DNA of 64,000 nucleotides, from NCBI RefSeq assembly GCF_014596915.1, contig NZ_JACVWU010000002.1:310001-374000 (forward strand), written 5' to 3'. Positions 10,485-19,418 of this stretch are shown here, piece after piece (the first letter of the stretch is position 1; every line of letters starts with the position of its first letter). The position numbers and the translations under genes were made by a program. The notes below the pieces were generated by a model. It did no database searches, had not been told where the DNA came from, and saw only the letters and a program-made list of their open reading frames with translations. The stretch comes from Streptomyces sp. TRM68416 (lineage in GTDB: Bacteria > Actinomycetota > Actinomycetes > Streptomycetales > Streptomycetaceae).

Positions 10485-12101
10485 ATGACCAGTCAGTCCA
10501 CCCTGCAGTCCGTGCCTGCCCTGGGGACGCGCCCGGCCTCCGGCTCCCACCCGAGCCGCGCCGAGACCAGGGAGCAGCTCTCCAAGGCGTCGTACGACCT
10601 CCTCGTCATCGGCGGCGGCATCCTGGGCATCTCCACCGCCTGGCACGCCGCGCAGTCCGGGCTCAGGGTGGCTCTGGTCGACGCCGGTGACTTCGCCGGC
10701 GCCACCTCCTCCGCCTCCTCCAAGCTGCTCCACGGCGGTCTGCGCTACCTGCAGACCGGTGCGGTGAAGCTGGTGGCGGAGAACCACTTCGAGCGCCGTG
10801 CGGTCTCCCGCCAGGTGGCCCCCCACCTGGCGAACCCGCTCACGTTCTACCTGCCCGTGTACAAGGGCGGGCCGCACGGTGCCGCGAAGCTCGGGGCGGG
10901 TGTCTTCGCCTACTCCGCGCTCTCCGCGTTCGGTGACGGCGTCGGTCACCTCCTGTCCCCCGCCAAGGCGGCGCAGGACGTGCCCGAGCTGCGCACCGAG
11001 AACCTCAAGGCCGTGGCCGTGTACGGCGACGACCAGATGAACGACGCGCGCATGGCGCTGATGACGGTCCGCGCGGCCGTCGAGGCGGGCGCGGTCGTCC
11101 TCAACCACGCCGAGGTCAAGGGCCTGCGCTTCACCCGGGGCCGGGTGACCGGTGCCGAGCTGCGCGACCGGCTCTCCGGCGAGGAGTTCGGGGTGAACGC
11201 CCGCCTGGTGCTGAACGCGACCGGCCCGTGGGTGGACCACCTGCGCCGGATGGAGGACCCGGACGCGGCCCCGTCGATCCGGCTGTCGAAGGGCGCGCAT
11301 CTGGTCCTGAAGCGGACCTCGCCGTGGAAGGCGGCGCTGGCCACCCCGATCGACAAGTACCGCATCACCTTCGCGCTGCCGTGGGAGGACATGCTGCTGC
11401 TGGGCACCACGGACGAGGAGTTCGAGGGCGACCCGGCGGACGTCGCGGTCAACGACAAGGACATAACCCAGATCCTGGACGAGGCGGCCTTCTCCGTCCG
11501 CGACCAGCAGCTGGACCGCGATCTGATCACCTACGCCTTCGCGGGGCTGCGGGTGCTGCCGGGCGGCCCCGGTGACACCGCCAAGGCCAAGCGCGAGACG
11601 GTGGTGACCGAGGGCAAGGGCGGGATGCTGTCCGTCGCGGGCGGCAAGTGGACCACCTTCCGGCACATCGGCCGTACGGTGATGCAGAAGCTCCAGGCGC
11701 TGCCCGGCCACCCGCTGGGCGACGACTTCGAGCCGGTCGCCTCGCTGCCGAAGAAACTGCCGCTGCCCGGTGTCGCCAACCCGCGCGCGGTGGCCCACCG
11801 CCTGCTGGTGGACGGCCCGGCGCCGGGTCCGCGCATGGCGGCCGACACCGCCAAGCACCTGGCCACGCACTACGGTTCGCTGGCCTTCGACATCGCCCGG
11901 CTGGCCAACGACAACCCCGAGCTGGCCGAGCGCGTCCACCCCGACGCGCCGGAGATCTGGGCGCAGGTCGTCTACGCCCGGGACCACGAGTGGGCCGAGA
12001 CCGCGGACGACGTGCTGCGCCGCCGTACGACGCTGACGATCCGCGGCCTGGCCACGGACGAGGTCCGCGGGAAGGTCCAGGACCTGCTGGACAAGAAGTA
12101 G
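10485..12101 (+). CDS. glpD: Aerobic glycerol-3-phosphate dehydrogenase
   Basis: A 538-aa FAD-dependent membrane-associated enzyme that oxidises glycerol 3-phosphate to dihydroxyacetone phosphate and feeds electrons to quinone. The Rossmann FAD motif is VIGGGILG (41-48). The family signature SSASSKLLHGGLRYLQ follows. The C-terminal region includes SVAGGKWTTFRHIG and a helical DAO_C domain. An N-terminal extension of ~35 polar residues precedes the fold. The ATG at 10485 is 8 nt after the glpK stop. The transcript ends at the hairpin 12214-12245. Confidence 0.96.
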   Translation: MTSQSTLQSVPALGTRPASGSHPSRAETREQLSKASYDLLVIGGGILGISTAWHAAQSGLRVALVDAGDFAGATSSASSKLLHGGLRYLQTGAVKLVAENHFERRAVSRQVAPHLANPLTFYLPVYKGGPHGAAKLGAGVFAYSALSAFGDGVGHLLSPAKAAQDVPELRTENLKAVAVYGDDQMNDARMALMTVRAAVEAGAVVLNHAEVKGLRFTRGRVTGAELRDRLSGEEFGVNARLVLNATGPWVDHLRRMEDPDAAPSIRLSKGAHLVLKRTSPWKAALATPIDKYRITFALPWEDMLLLGTTDEEFEGDPADVAVNDKDITQILDEAAFSVRDQQLDRDLITYAFAGLRVLPGGPGDTAKAKRETVVTEGKGGMLSVAGGKWTTFRHIGRTVMQKLQALPGHPLGDDFEPVASLPKKLPLPGVANPRAVAHRLLVDGPAPGPRMAADTAKHLATHYGSLAFDIARLANDNPELAERVHPDAPEIWAQVVYARDHEWAETADDVLRRRTTLTIRGLATDEVRGKVQDLLDKK

Positions 12102-12213
12102 GCCGAGGTCCAGGACCCGCTGGACACGGCGCAGGCCTCGGTGCCGGCCCCTCTTCCCTGACCGGGGCCGGTACCGCCGGAACGGCCCCCTCCCCTGGGG
12201 CCGGCACGCGAAG

Positions 12214-12245
12214 GGGCGGCTCCCTGCCGACGGAGCCGCCCTTTT
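12214..12245 (+). terminator. Rho-independent terminator of the glp operon
   Basis: A perfect 10-bp stem (GGGCGGCTCC at 12214-12223, complement at 12232-12241) with an 8-nt loop is followed directly by TTTT. It is the terminator for glpF-glpK-glpD. Confidence 0.85.
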
Positions 12246-12312
12246 CGCGTACGGTACGGCCGCATAATGGGGGCTGATAGATCGGATGTCTGAGCGCACG
12301 GGAGGCGCCGCC

Positions 12313-12984
12313 ATGACCGTCACCGACGAGGCGATCGAGAAGATCAAGGGAATGATCGTCTCCGGTGCGCTGCGCCCGGGCGACCGCCTGCCCAAGGAGA
12401 GCGAACTCGCCGCCGAGCTGGGGCTGTCCCGCAACTCCCTGCGCGAGGCGGTGCGCGCGCTGTCGCTGATCCGGATCCTGGACGTGCGGCAGGGCGACGG
12501 CACCTATGTGACGAGCCTCGATCCGCAGCTGCTGCTGGAGGCGATGAGTTTCGTCGTGGACTTCCACCGCGACGACACGGTGCTGGAGTTCCTGGCGGTG
12601 CGCCGCATCCTGGAGCCGGCGGCCACCGCGATGGCGGCCGCCCGGATCAGCGAGCGGGAGCTGGACGAGCTGTCGGAGCGGCTGGACGCGCTCGGCGACG
12701 CCCCCTCCGTGGAAGAACTGGTCGCCTGCGATCTGGAGTTCCACCGCGCGATCGTGCTGGGCTCCGGCAACTCGGTGCTGTGCTCGCTGCTGGACGGTCT
12801 GTCCGGGCCCACCACCCGGGCCCGGATCTGGCGCGGGCTCACCCAGCAGGACGCGGTCGAGCGCACCCTGCGCGAGCACCGGGCGATCCTGGACGCGCTG
12901 CGCGACCGGGACGCGGACGCGGCCCGGTCCTGGGCGACGGTGCACATCGCGAGCGTGGAGCAGTGGCTGCGGACGCGCTTGTGA
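12313..12984 (+). CDS. FadR/GntR-family transcriptional regulator (FCD domain)
   Basis: A 223-aa regulator with an N-terminal GntR winged helix (about 5-70, KESELAAELGLSRNSLREAV) and an all-helical FCD ligand domain (about 80-220, with the metal-site histidines in FHRDD, FHRAI and EHRAI). I place the start at ATG 12313, which has GGAGG 7 nt upstream. The ATG at 12286 would be almost leaderless behind a CATAAT -10-like element at 12263-12268. It stands alone between the glp terminator and the PAC2 gene. Target and effector are unknown; FCD proteins usually sense carboxylates. Confidence 0.88.
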   Translation: MTVTDEAIEKIKGMIVSGALRPGDRLPKESELAAELGLSRNSLREAVRALSLIRILDVRQGDGTYVTSLDPQLLLEAMSFVVDFHRDDTVLEFLAVRRILEPAATAMAAARISERELDELSERLDALGDAPSVEELVACDLEFHRAIVLGSGNSVLCSLLDGLSGPTTRARIWRGLTQQDAVERTLREHRAILDALRDRDADAARSWATVHIASVEQWLRTRL

Positions 12985-13126
12985 GCGGCACCGGACGGGG
13001 GGTGTTCCGGGGTGGCGATCGGGGCAGTGATCCGTTCACTCCCCCGTGCAAGGGGGCTGCGGACGCCCCCGCCGCACGCCGTAAGGTTGGTTCGTCAGGC
13101 GAGGGCACGTCGGAAGGAGGCGCTGG

Positions 13127-14104
13127 GTGATCGAGCTGGAGGGAGTTCCCGAGCTGATCGACCCAGTCATGGTGGCCGCGTTCGAAGGCTGGAACGATGC
13201 CGGTGACGCCGCCTCCACCGCGGTCGCGCATCTGGACAGGGAGTGGAAGGGCGAGGTCTTCGCGGCGCTGGACGCCGAGGACTACTACGACTTCCAGGTC
13301 AACCGGCCCACGGTGTGGATGGACGCGGGCGTGCGGAAGATCACGTGGCCGACGACAAGGTTGTCGGTGGTCCGGGTCGGCGGGGAGAAGCCGCGCGACC
13401 TCGTGCTGGTCCGCGGTATCGAACCGTCCATGCGCTGGCGCTCGTTCTGCAACGAGCTGCTCGGTTTCGCGCACGAGCTCGGTGTGGAGCTGGTGGTCGT
13501 CCTGGGCGCCCTGCTCGGCGACACCCCGCACACACGTCCGGTGCCGATCAGCGGGACCACCTCGGACGCGGACCTGGCCCGCCGGATGGACCTGGAGGAG
13601 ACCAAGTACGAGGGCCCCACGGGCATCGTCGGCGTCCTCCAGGAGGCGTGCACGCACGCGGGCGTGCCGGCCGTCAGCCTGTGGGCGGCCGTGCCGCACT
13701 ACGTCTCACAGCCGCCCAACCCCAAGGCGACGCTGGCCCTCCTCAACCGTCTCGAGGACCTCATCGACGTGCGGATCCCGCTGGGCGAGCTGCCCGAGGA
13801 CGCGCGCGCGTGGCAGGTCGGCGTGGACCAACTGGCCGCCGAGGACAGCGAGGTCGCCGAGTACGTGCAGACGCTGGAGGAGGCCCGGGACACCGCGGAG
13901 CTGCCCGAGGCGTCGGGCGAGGCCATCGCCCGCGAGTTCGAGCGGTATCTGCGGCGCCGCGACGGGGGCGGCCCGCCGCTGCCCGGCGGCCATGCGACGG
14001 ACGGCGGGGAGGGCACGTACCTGCGGGACAACCCCAGCGGTCTGACCCGGCCGCCGAAGCCGCCGAAGGCCGGTCCGGAGGACGAGGATTCATCGGAGGA
14101 CTGA
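13127..14104 (+). CDS. PAC2 (proteasome assembly chaperone)-family protein
   Basis: A 325-aa protein of the PAC2 / DUF75 family, with the typical opening VMVAAFEGWNDAGDAAS, a GALLGDTPHTRPV segment and a VSLWAAVPHYVSQPPNPKATLALL segment. Actinobacterial members are conserved but not biochemically defined. The family name comes from eukaryotic and archaeal proteasome assembly factors. The start is GTG 13127 after AAGGAGG. The C-terminal ~40 residues are low-complexity and acidic. In actinobacteria this gene often lies close to mshC. Here three other genes stand between them. Confidence 0.85.
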   Translation: MIELEGVPELIDPVMVAAFEGWNDAGDAASTAVAHLDREWKGEVFAALDAEDYYDFQVNRPTVWMDAGVRKITWPTTRLSVVRVGGEKPRDLVLVRGIEPSMRWRSFCNELLGFAHELGVELVVVLGALLGDTPHTRPVPISGTTSDADLARRMDLEETKYEGPTGIVGVLQEACTHAGVPAVSLWAAVPHYVSQPPNPKATLALLNRLEDLIDVRIPLGELPEDARAWQVGVDQLAAEDSEVAEYVQTLEEARDTAELPEASGEAIAREFERYLRRRDGGGPPLPGGHATDGGEGTYLRDNPSGLTRPPKPPKAGPEDEDSSED

Positions 14105-14149
14105 CGTCGTGTGAGGGCGGTGCGCACGGAAGCGCACCGCCCTCGGGCG

Positions 14150-15109
14150 TCACTTGGGCACGGAGACGATGTCGTACGTCGTCCCGGGCGTCGGCGTCGT
14201 GGTGAACCGCGCGTTGGGCAGGTAGAGCCGGTCCCGGTGGGCGGCCACCGTCGTCGGCACGTCGAAGGCGGGGTCGGTGATGCGGCGCCGGAAGACACCG
14301 CTGCGACCGTCGGCGGCCAGGGTGAAGACGTCGACGGCGTTCTGCCGGTTCTGCACGACGTACAGGGTCCGGCCGATGAGGAGCAGTCCGTCGCCGTTGG
14401 TGAGGGGGGCCGCGTCGCCGAGGTCGACGAGTTCGGTGATGCCGGTGCGCGGGTCGACCCGGTGCAGGGCGCCGACGCCGGACTGCACGACGAGCAGCGC
14501 CGAGCCGTCCGGGGTGCGGGTGATGCCGTTGGCGTTCACGACCTCGCCGGGCACCTGGCTCCAGGCGCCGCCGAGCGGGATCGTCACGACGTCGTCCGCG
14601 CCGGGCAGCCGTCCGTGCCGGCCGAGCGGGAGGGCGTACAGCGCGGGCCGGTAGGAGTCGGTGAACCAGGCCGCGCCGGGGGTGAGGAACACGTCGTTGG
14701 CGAAGGTGGGGGTGGTGGTGCTGAGGACGTAGGAGGCGAGGATCTCGCCGCTGCGGGCGTCCACGACGCGGGCGCCCTCGCCGCGTCCGGCGACGAACAG
14801 CCGTCCCCGGTCGTCGAGTTTGAGTCCGACCGAGGGTGTGCCGGGTCCGGTCGAGACGATGCGGCCCGCCCCGGTGCGCAGGTCGGCGCGGTAGATGGAG
14901 CCGTCGCCGAGGGAGCCGAGGTAGGCGTACGGTCCGCCGCCGATCGTGATGCCCTCCGGACGGAAGCCGTCCGGCAGCGGGATCACGGCGGGCCGGCCCG
15001 CGGCGGCCGCCGGCGGGCCCGCCAGGGCGGCGCCGGCCGCGACCGCGCCGGCGGTGAGCAGGCCGCGGCGGCTGAGGGGATGTGCGAAGGAACCGTGTGT
15101 GGGTGCCAC
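14150..15109 (-). CDS. Tat-exported SMP-30/gluconolactonase-like beta-propeller protein
   Basis: A 319-aa protein with a Tat signal (SRRGLLTAGAVAAGAALAG, residues ~13-31). Repeated blade-like segments follow (PDGFRPEGITIGG, GLKLDDRGRLFVAG, GITRTPDGSALLVV, GDGLLLIGRTLYVVQN). This fits a six-bladed NHL/SMP-30-type propeller. The substrate is unknown. The start is GTG 15109 after GGAAGGAC. It converges on the PAC2 gene and diverges from the subtilase gene across a 295-nt region. Confidence 0.75.
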   Translation of the reverse strand: MAPTHGSFAHPLSRRGLLTAGAVAAGAALAGPPAAAAGRPAVIPLPDGFRPEGITIGGGPYAYLGSLGDGSIYRADLRTGAGRIVSTGPGTPSVGLKLDDRGRLFVAGRGEGARVVDARSGEILASYVLSTTTPTFANDVFLTPGAAWFTDSYRPALYALPLGRHGRLPGADDVVTIPLGGAWSQVPGEVVNANGITRTPDGSALLVVQSGVGALHRVDPRTGITELVDLGDAAPLTNGDGLLLIGRTLYVVQNRQNAVDVFTLAADGRSGVFRRRITDPAFDVPTTVAAHRDRLYLPNARFTTTPTPGTTYDIVSVPK

Positions 15110-15238
15110 GGGGAGTCCTTCCGCGGAAAGGGGACCGGCAGTTGGCCGGTCCAGCGGTCAACTACCTGTCCACCCCACCACATACGCCGCCCTGGCTACA
15201 GCGTCAGCCAGTTGTTCGACAGCGTCTCGACAGCATCT

Positions 15239-15317
15239 GGCCGGATTGCGACGTGACAGCTGTTTCAGGCCGGATTGCACACGTTGCCCAATTCAACTTG
15301 TTCTCAAACCAAGTTGA
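15239..15317. promoter_or_regulatory. Direct and inverted repeats in the divergent beta-propeller/subtilase promoter region
   Basis: The 295-nt divergent intergenic region (15110-15404) holds an 11-nt direct repeat GGCCGGATTGC at 15239-15249 and 15268-15278. It also holds a perfect 8-bp inverted repeat TCAACTTG / CAAGTTGA at 15293-15300 and 15310-15317 (9-nt loop). This stretch is AT-richer than its surroundings. I read it as promoter/operator DNA; no cognate regulator is recognised nearby. Confidence 0.45.
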
Positions 15318-15404
15318 CGAAAACAGTCTGGACGCGCCGCCGCGTGAGTGCTTGGTTGTCCCACGAAGGCGACCACCCGCACGGACCGAAGGGAGCGGTA
15401 CCCG

Positions 15405-17135
15405 ATGACCGAGCAGGTACAGCCGGCGCAGGGCCCGGGGGCCTCCGGGCCGGGGCCCGACGGAGCGGGATTCACCTACCGAGGAGCCGAGCAGGAACTG
15501 ATCGTCGTCGCCCGTCCCGAGGCCCGGCTGCGTGCTCGGACCGAGGGCGTACGGTCGGCCGCGGGCGCCGACGTGTCGGCCCTCAACATGTTCCTCGACG
15601 ACGAACAGCTCGCCCTGGAGCCGCTGTTCGGCAGCGAGGAACGCCTGCAGCAGTCCGCGCCGGCCGGCGCGGAGAACGTGCCCGACCTCGCGCTGTTCTA
15701 CCGGGTGCGGGGCGGGGAGAGCCGGGCCGCGGAGCTGCGCTCGCGCATCGCCGCGCTGCCGGGCATCGACACGGCGTACGTGAAACCGGGCGCCGTACCG
15801 GCCACCCTCGGGCAACCGAGCCCGGAGGAGAAGCGGTTGAAGGAGGGCGCGCCGGTCACCCCCGACTTCAGCAGCCGCCAGGGGTATCTGGGGCCCGCGC
15901 CCGAGGGCATCGACGCCCACTGGGCCTGGCAGCGGCCCGGCGGCACCGGCCGGGGCGTGACGGTGATCGACGTGGAGGGCGCCTGGCAGCTCGGCCACGA
16001 GGACCTCACCGCCAAGCTGTCCGGCGTTGTCGTCGGCACCCCGGTCAACGACCTCGCCTGGCGCAACCACGGCACCGCCGTCATCGGGGTGATCGGCGGT
16101 GACCGCAACGAGTACGGCGTGCACGGCGTCGTCCCGGACGCGGTGACCGCCGCCGCCTCCTTCCAGGGCGTGGGCACCGCGGCCGCGGTCCACGCGGCGG
16201 CGGAGCGGCTCGGCCCCGGTGACATCGTGCTGGTCGAACTCCACCGCCCGGGGCCCCGGTTCGAGTTCGCCGAGCGCGACGACCAGCGCGGCTACGTCGC
16301 CCTCGAATGGTGGCCGGACGACTTCGCGGCCGTCCGGCACGCCACCGCCCGGGGCGTGATCGTCGTGGCGGCCGCGGGCAACGGTGCCGAGTCGCTGGAC
16401 GACGCGGTCTACGAGCGCCGTCCGGACGGATTCCCGGAGTGGTGGCGCAACCCGTTCAACCCGTCCAACCAGTCCTCCGGTGCCGTCCTGGTCGGCGCGG
16501 GCGCTCCGCCGCCCGGCACGCACGGCCGGGACCACGGCCCGGACCGGTCGCGGCTGGCGTTCTCCAACTACGGCTCGCGGGTGGACGCGCAGGGCTGGGG
16601 GCGCGAGGTCACGACCACCGGCGGCTTCTGGGACCGGCCCGGCGACCTGCAGGGCGGGCCCGAGGAGATCGCCTGGTACACGGACACGTTCTCGGGGACC
16701 TCCGCCGCCTCCCCGGTGGTGGTCGGCGCACTGGCCGCACTGCAGGGGATACTCAAGGCGGCCGACCAGAGCGCGATGTCCCCCGAACGCGCCCGCGCGG
16801 TACTGCGGGCGACCGGTTCGCCGCAGCAGGACGCGCCGGGCCGGCCCGCCTCGCAGCGGATCGGCAGCCGGCCCGACATCAAGTCGGCGGTCACGCACCT
16901 GCTGCCGCACGCGGTCGGCTCGGGCCAGGCCGAGCGGTACTGGGACGAACTCCTGCCGTACCCGCGTGAACTTCCGCCGAGGCTCCGGCTGTTCGTGTCC
17001 GGCGGCTGGCGGAACCTGAACCACCCGTCCCCCGAGATCCGCCAGGCGGTGCACTCCGCCTTCGCGGGGGGACGCCCCGACGTCCGAGTGTGGTTCTCGG
17101 ACGACGAGATCGTCGGCCTGGTGATCACCGGCTGA
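15405..17135 (+). CDS. Cytosolic S8 (subtilisin-like) serine peptidase
   Basis: A 576-aa subtilase with catalytic triad Asp189 (VTVIDVEGAW), His222 (NHGTAVIGVIGG) and Ser433 (SGTSAASPVVVGALAAL). The oxyanion Asn is at 326 (AAAGNG). Residues 1-150 form a prodomain-like region. There is no signal peptide or TM segment, so it probably acts inside the cell. Residues 500-576 are an extra C-terminal domain not needed for the S8 fold. It resembles the C-terminus of the Gln-rich protein encoded next (17171-17863). The ATG at 15405 follows GGGAG. Its substrate is unknown; the neighbour is the obvious candidate partner. Confidence 0.88.
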   Translation: MTEQVQPAQGPGASGPGPDGAGFTYRGAEQELIVVARPEARLRARTEGVRSAAGADVSALNMFLDDEQLALEPLFGSEERLQQSAPAGAENVPDLALFYRVRGGESRAAELRSRIAALPGIDTAYVKPGAVPATLGQPSPEEKRLKEGAPVTPDFSSRQGYLGPAPEGIDAHWAWQRPGGTGRGVTVIDVEGAWQLGHEDLTAKLSGVVVGTPVNDLAWRNHGTAVIGVIGGDRNEYGVHGVVPDAVTAAASFQGVGTAAAVHAAAERLGPGDIVLVELHRPGPRFEFAERDDQRGYVALEWWPDDFAAVRHATARGVIVVAAAGNGAESLDDAVYERRPDGFPEWWRNPFNPSNQSSGAVLVGAGAPPPGTHGRDHGPDRSRLAFSNYGSRVDAQGWGREVTTTGGFWDRPGDLQGGPEEIAWYTDTFSGTSAASPVVVGALAALQGILKAADQSAMSPERARAVLRATGSPQQDAPGRPASQRIGSRPDIKSAVTHLLPHAVGSGQAERYWDELLPYPRELPPRLRLFVSGGWRNLNHPSPEIRQAVHSAFAGGRPDVRVWFSDDEIVGLVITG

Positions 17136-17170
17136 CGCAGCCCACGAGATCAAGGGAAGGTGACACCCGC

Positions 17171-17863
17171 ATGAGCACCACCCCGCAGATGGGTCAACTG
17201 GGACAGCAGCAAGGCCAGCAGTTCCCGAGCACGTCGCCGTTCGGCCAGCAGGGCCAGCAGGGCCAGCAGGGCTACGGCCAGCAAGGCCAGCAGGGCTACG
17301 GCCAGCAAGGCCAGCAAGGTCAGCAGGGCCAGCAGGGCTACGGCCAGCAGGGTCAGCAGCCGTTCGGCGGCGGCATGGGCGGCGGCAGCGGCATGGGCGG
17401 TATGGGCGGCGGCTCGCTGGAGCAGCTCCAGCAGCTCGGCCAGCAGCAGCCGTACCAGCAGTTGCTGCAGCAGCTCGGCCAACAACAACAGCAGCAGCAG
17501 CCGTACGGCCAGCAGCAGACGCAGCAGCAGGACCAGCAGGCGCAGCAGTTCGAGCGGCAGATGCAGCAGGAGCTGCAGCAGGTCGTGCAGGCGGCCGTCC
17601 AGCAGGCCCAGCAGCAGGTCCAGCAGCAGGCACTCGCCGCCGGTGTGGCCAACGGCTACATCGACATCGTGCACCCGCTCCAGGGGCAGCCGCGGGCAAT
17701 CTACCTGCGCATCAACAACCAGCTCCGCATCCTCATCAACCCGACCCCGCAGGCCCACGACGAGGTCCAGGAGGCCTTCGCGTTCGGCCACCAGGTGATC
17801 GGCGTCTGGGACACCCAGTCGCCGCACATCCTGCGGAGCGTCAGGGTCCAGAGGTTCATGTGA
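17171..17863 (+). CDS. Gln-rich low-complexity protein with conserved C-terminal domain
   Basis: A 230-aa protein of unknown function. Residues 8-165 are dominated by GQQ and YGQQ repeats with a Gly/Met-rich interruption (~60-80), a composition typical of prion-like, phase-separating segments. From ~155 a Gln-rich helix (QQELQQVVQAAVQQAQQQVQ) suggests a coiled coil. Residues ~170-230 form a compact non-repetitive domain (AIYLRINNQLRILINPTP, VQEAFAFG, IGVW) similar to the subtilase C-terminus. There is no signal peptide. It starts 35 nt after the subtilase, behind GGAAGG, and ends at a perfect hairpin, so the two genes form one operon. Confidence 0.8.
   Translation: MSTTPQMGQLGQQQGQQFPSTSPFGQQGQQGQQGYGQQGQQGYGQQGQQGQQGQQGYGQQGQQPFGGGMGGGSGMGGMGGGSLEQLQQLGQQQPYQQLLQQLGQQQQQQQPYGQQQTQQQDQQAQQFERQMQQELQQVVQAAVQQAQQQVQQQALAAGVANGYIDIVHPLQGQPRAIYLRINNQLRILINPTPQAHDEVQEAFAFGHQVIGVWDTQSPHILRSVRVQRFM
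17240..17360 (+). repeat. Short in-frame tandem repeats encoding GQQ/YGQQ units
   Basis: Degenerate 9-nt (GGCCAGCAG-type) and 24-nt units (GGCCAGCAGGGCTACGGCCA-like) repeat in frame. This makes the segment prone to slippage and copy-number change between strains. Confidence 0.75.
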
Positions 17864-17899
17864 CCCCGGCCGCGGGCCGGTGAGGGACCGGTGAACGAC

Positions 17900-17931
17900 G
17901 GGGCGCTTCCTCCCCACGGAGGAAGCGCCCC
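17900..17931. terminator. Bidirectional terminator between the Gln-rich gene and mshC
   Basis: A perfect 14-bp stem (GGGGCGCTTCCTCC at 17900-17913, complement 17918-17931) has the tetraloop CCAC. It lies between two converging genes and can serve both. Confidence 0.85.
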
Positions 17932-17947
17932 CTTCGTGGGCGTACGC

Positions 17948-19177
17948 CTACAGGGCCACGCCGAGCAGTGCGTCGACGGCCCGGGACACCACGCCGGGGG
18001 CGGCGGTGTCGTCGCCGCCGCGCTCCTGCTGGAGCGCCGCCCAGCGGTCGACCGCGGCGAGCGCGGCCGGGGCGTCCAGGTCGTGGGCGAGGGCGTCGCG
18101 GATCTCCTCGACGAGCGCGTCGGCGGGCGGGCCGTCGGGGCGGGAGACGGCCGCGCGCCACCGGCCGAGGCGCTCAAGGGCGTCTTCGAGCACCTGGTCG
18201 GTCCATTCCCAGTCGGCCCGGTAGTGGTGGGACAGGAGCGCGAGCCGGATGGCGGCCGGGTCGACGCCGTCGCGGCGCAGCGTGGAGACGAAGACCAGGT
18301 TGCCCTTGGACTTGGACATCTTCTCGCCGTGCAGGGCGACCATGCCGGCGTGCACGTAGGCCTTGGCCATGGGGAACTCGCCGGTGAGCGCCTGGGCGTG
18401 CGAGGCGCCCATCTCGTGGTGCGGGAAGGCGAGGTCGGAGCCGCCGCCCTGGACGTCGAAGCCCATGCCGAGGTGGTCGAGGGCGATGGCGACGCACTCG
18501 ATGTGCCAGCCGGGGCGTCCGCGGCCGAGCGAGCCGCCGTCCCAGCTGGGCTCGCCCTCGCGGGCGGCCATCCACAGCATCGGGTCGACCGGGTTCTTCT
18601 TGCCCGGCCGGTCCGGGTCGCCGCCGCGCTCGGCGGACAGCAGCCGCATCGCCGCGGCGTCGAGGCCGGAGACCTTGCCGAAGTGCGGGTCGGCCTCGAC
18701 GGAGAAGTAGATGTCGCCGTCGATGTCGTAGGTGGCGCCCGCGTCCCGCAGCCGCTCGACGAGCGGCACGATGCCGGGTATCGCCTCGACGGCGCCGATG
18801 TAGTGCTGCGGGGGCAGCATGCGCAGGGCGGTCATGTCCTCGCGGAAGAGGGCGGTCTCCTTCTCGGCGAGGGCCACCCAGTCGATGCCGTCGCGCTCGG
18901 CGCGCTCCAGCAGCGGATCGTCGACGTCGGTGACGTTCTGCACGTAGTGGACCTGCCGCTTGGTGTCGAGCCACACGCGCTGCACGAGGTCGAACGCGTT
19001 GTAGGTCGCCGCGTGACCCAGGTGGGTCGCGTCGTACGGGGTGATGCCGCAGACGTAGATACGGGCGACGGGACCGGGGTCGAGGGTGACGAGGCCGCCG
19101 GTCGCGGTGTCGTGGATCCGGAGGTCGCGGCCCTTGCCGGGCAGGGCGGGGACCTCAGAAGCGGGCCAGGCATACAT
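17948..19177 (-). CDS. mshC: L-cysteine:1D-myo-inosityl 2-amino-2-deoxy-alpha-D-glucopyranoside ligase (mycothiol biosynthesis)
   Basis: A 409-aa enzyme that joins cysteine to GlcN-inositol using ATP, the penultimate step of mycothiol synthesis. It has the class-I aminoacyl-tRNA-synthetase fold of CysS: zinc ligand Cys43 in [13 protein letters not shown] at 52-55, a WHIECVA zinc segment and KMSKSKGN. It lacks the C-terminal anticodon-binding region of CysS, which with its length and neighbours separates MshC from CysS. The start is ATG 19177 ([14 protein letters not shown], the usual MshC opening). Downstream-facing conserved neighbours (SCO1664-like, DUF3090, phosphatase) support the call. 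Confidence 0.95.
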   Translation of the reverse strand: MYAWPASEVPALPGKGRDLRIHDTATGGLVTLDPGPVARIYVCGITPYDATHLGHAATYNAFDLVQRVWLDTKRQVHYVQNVTDVDDPLLERAERDGIDWVALAEKETALFREDMTALRMLPPQHYIGAVEAIPGIVPLVERLRDAGATYDIDGDIYFSVEADPHFGKVSGLDAAAMRLLSAERGGDPDRPGKKNPVDPMLWMAAREGEPSWDGGSLGRGRPGWHIECVAIALDHLGMGFDVQGGGSDLAFPHHEMGASHAQALTGEFPMAKAYVHAGMVALHGEKMSKSKGNLVFVSTLRRDGVDPAAIRLALLSHHYRADWEWTDQVLEDALERLGRWRAAVSRPDGPPADALVEEIRDALAHDLDAPAALAAVDRWAALQQERGGDDTAAPGVVSRAVDALLGVAL

Positions 19178-19287
19178 GTCATGAGCGTAACCGGACCGAG
19201 GTTCCATATACGAACCGGACGGGCCCGGATGGCCGGGGAGGCCCTCTTGCGCGCCGGAGGCCTTTGTGCCGTGCGCTCCTGCGGAGG

Positions 19288-19392
19288 TGCCGTGCGGTGT
19301 CGTGGTTCGCCTGCGGACTCGTCGTGGCTGGTCGGGCCCCGCGGCGGAGCCGCTGACGGATACAGCCCCGCGCCCCTTCGGGGCGCTGCCGC
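19288..19392 (+). repeat. Dispersed intergenic repeat, copy 1
   Basis: This ~105-nt element includes TCGTCGTGGCTGGTCGGGCC, GGCGGAGCCGCTGACG and a terminal hairpin GCGCCCC-TTC-GGGGCGC. It closely matches 55283-55384 and, inverted, 60951-61016. It fills most of the gap between mshC and the kinase-like gene (19178-19418). Confidence 0.7.
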
Positions 19393-19418
19393 ACCGCGGT
19401 CGAACGCGCAAGGTCCGC

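Noticed and set aside
17240..17360. Tandem repeats as a CRISPR-like array
   Set aside because: Units are short, in-frame, without unique spacers, and lie inside a translated Gln-rich segment.
17948..19177. Cysteinyl-tRNA synthetase instead of MshC
   Set aside because: The protein is about 50 residues shorter than CysS, lacks the anticodon-binding end, and sits in the typical mshC neighbourhood.
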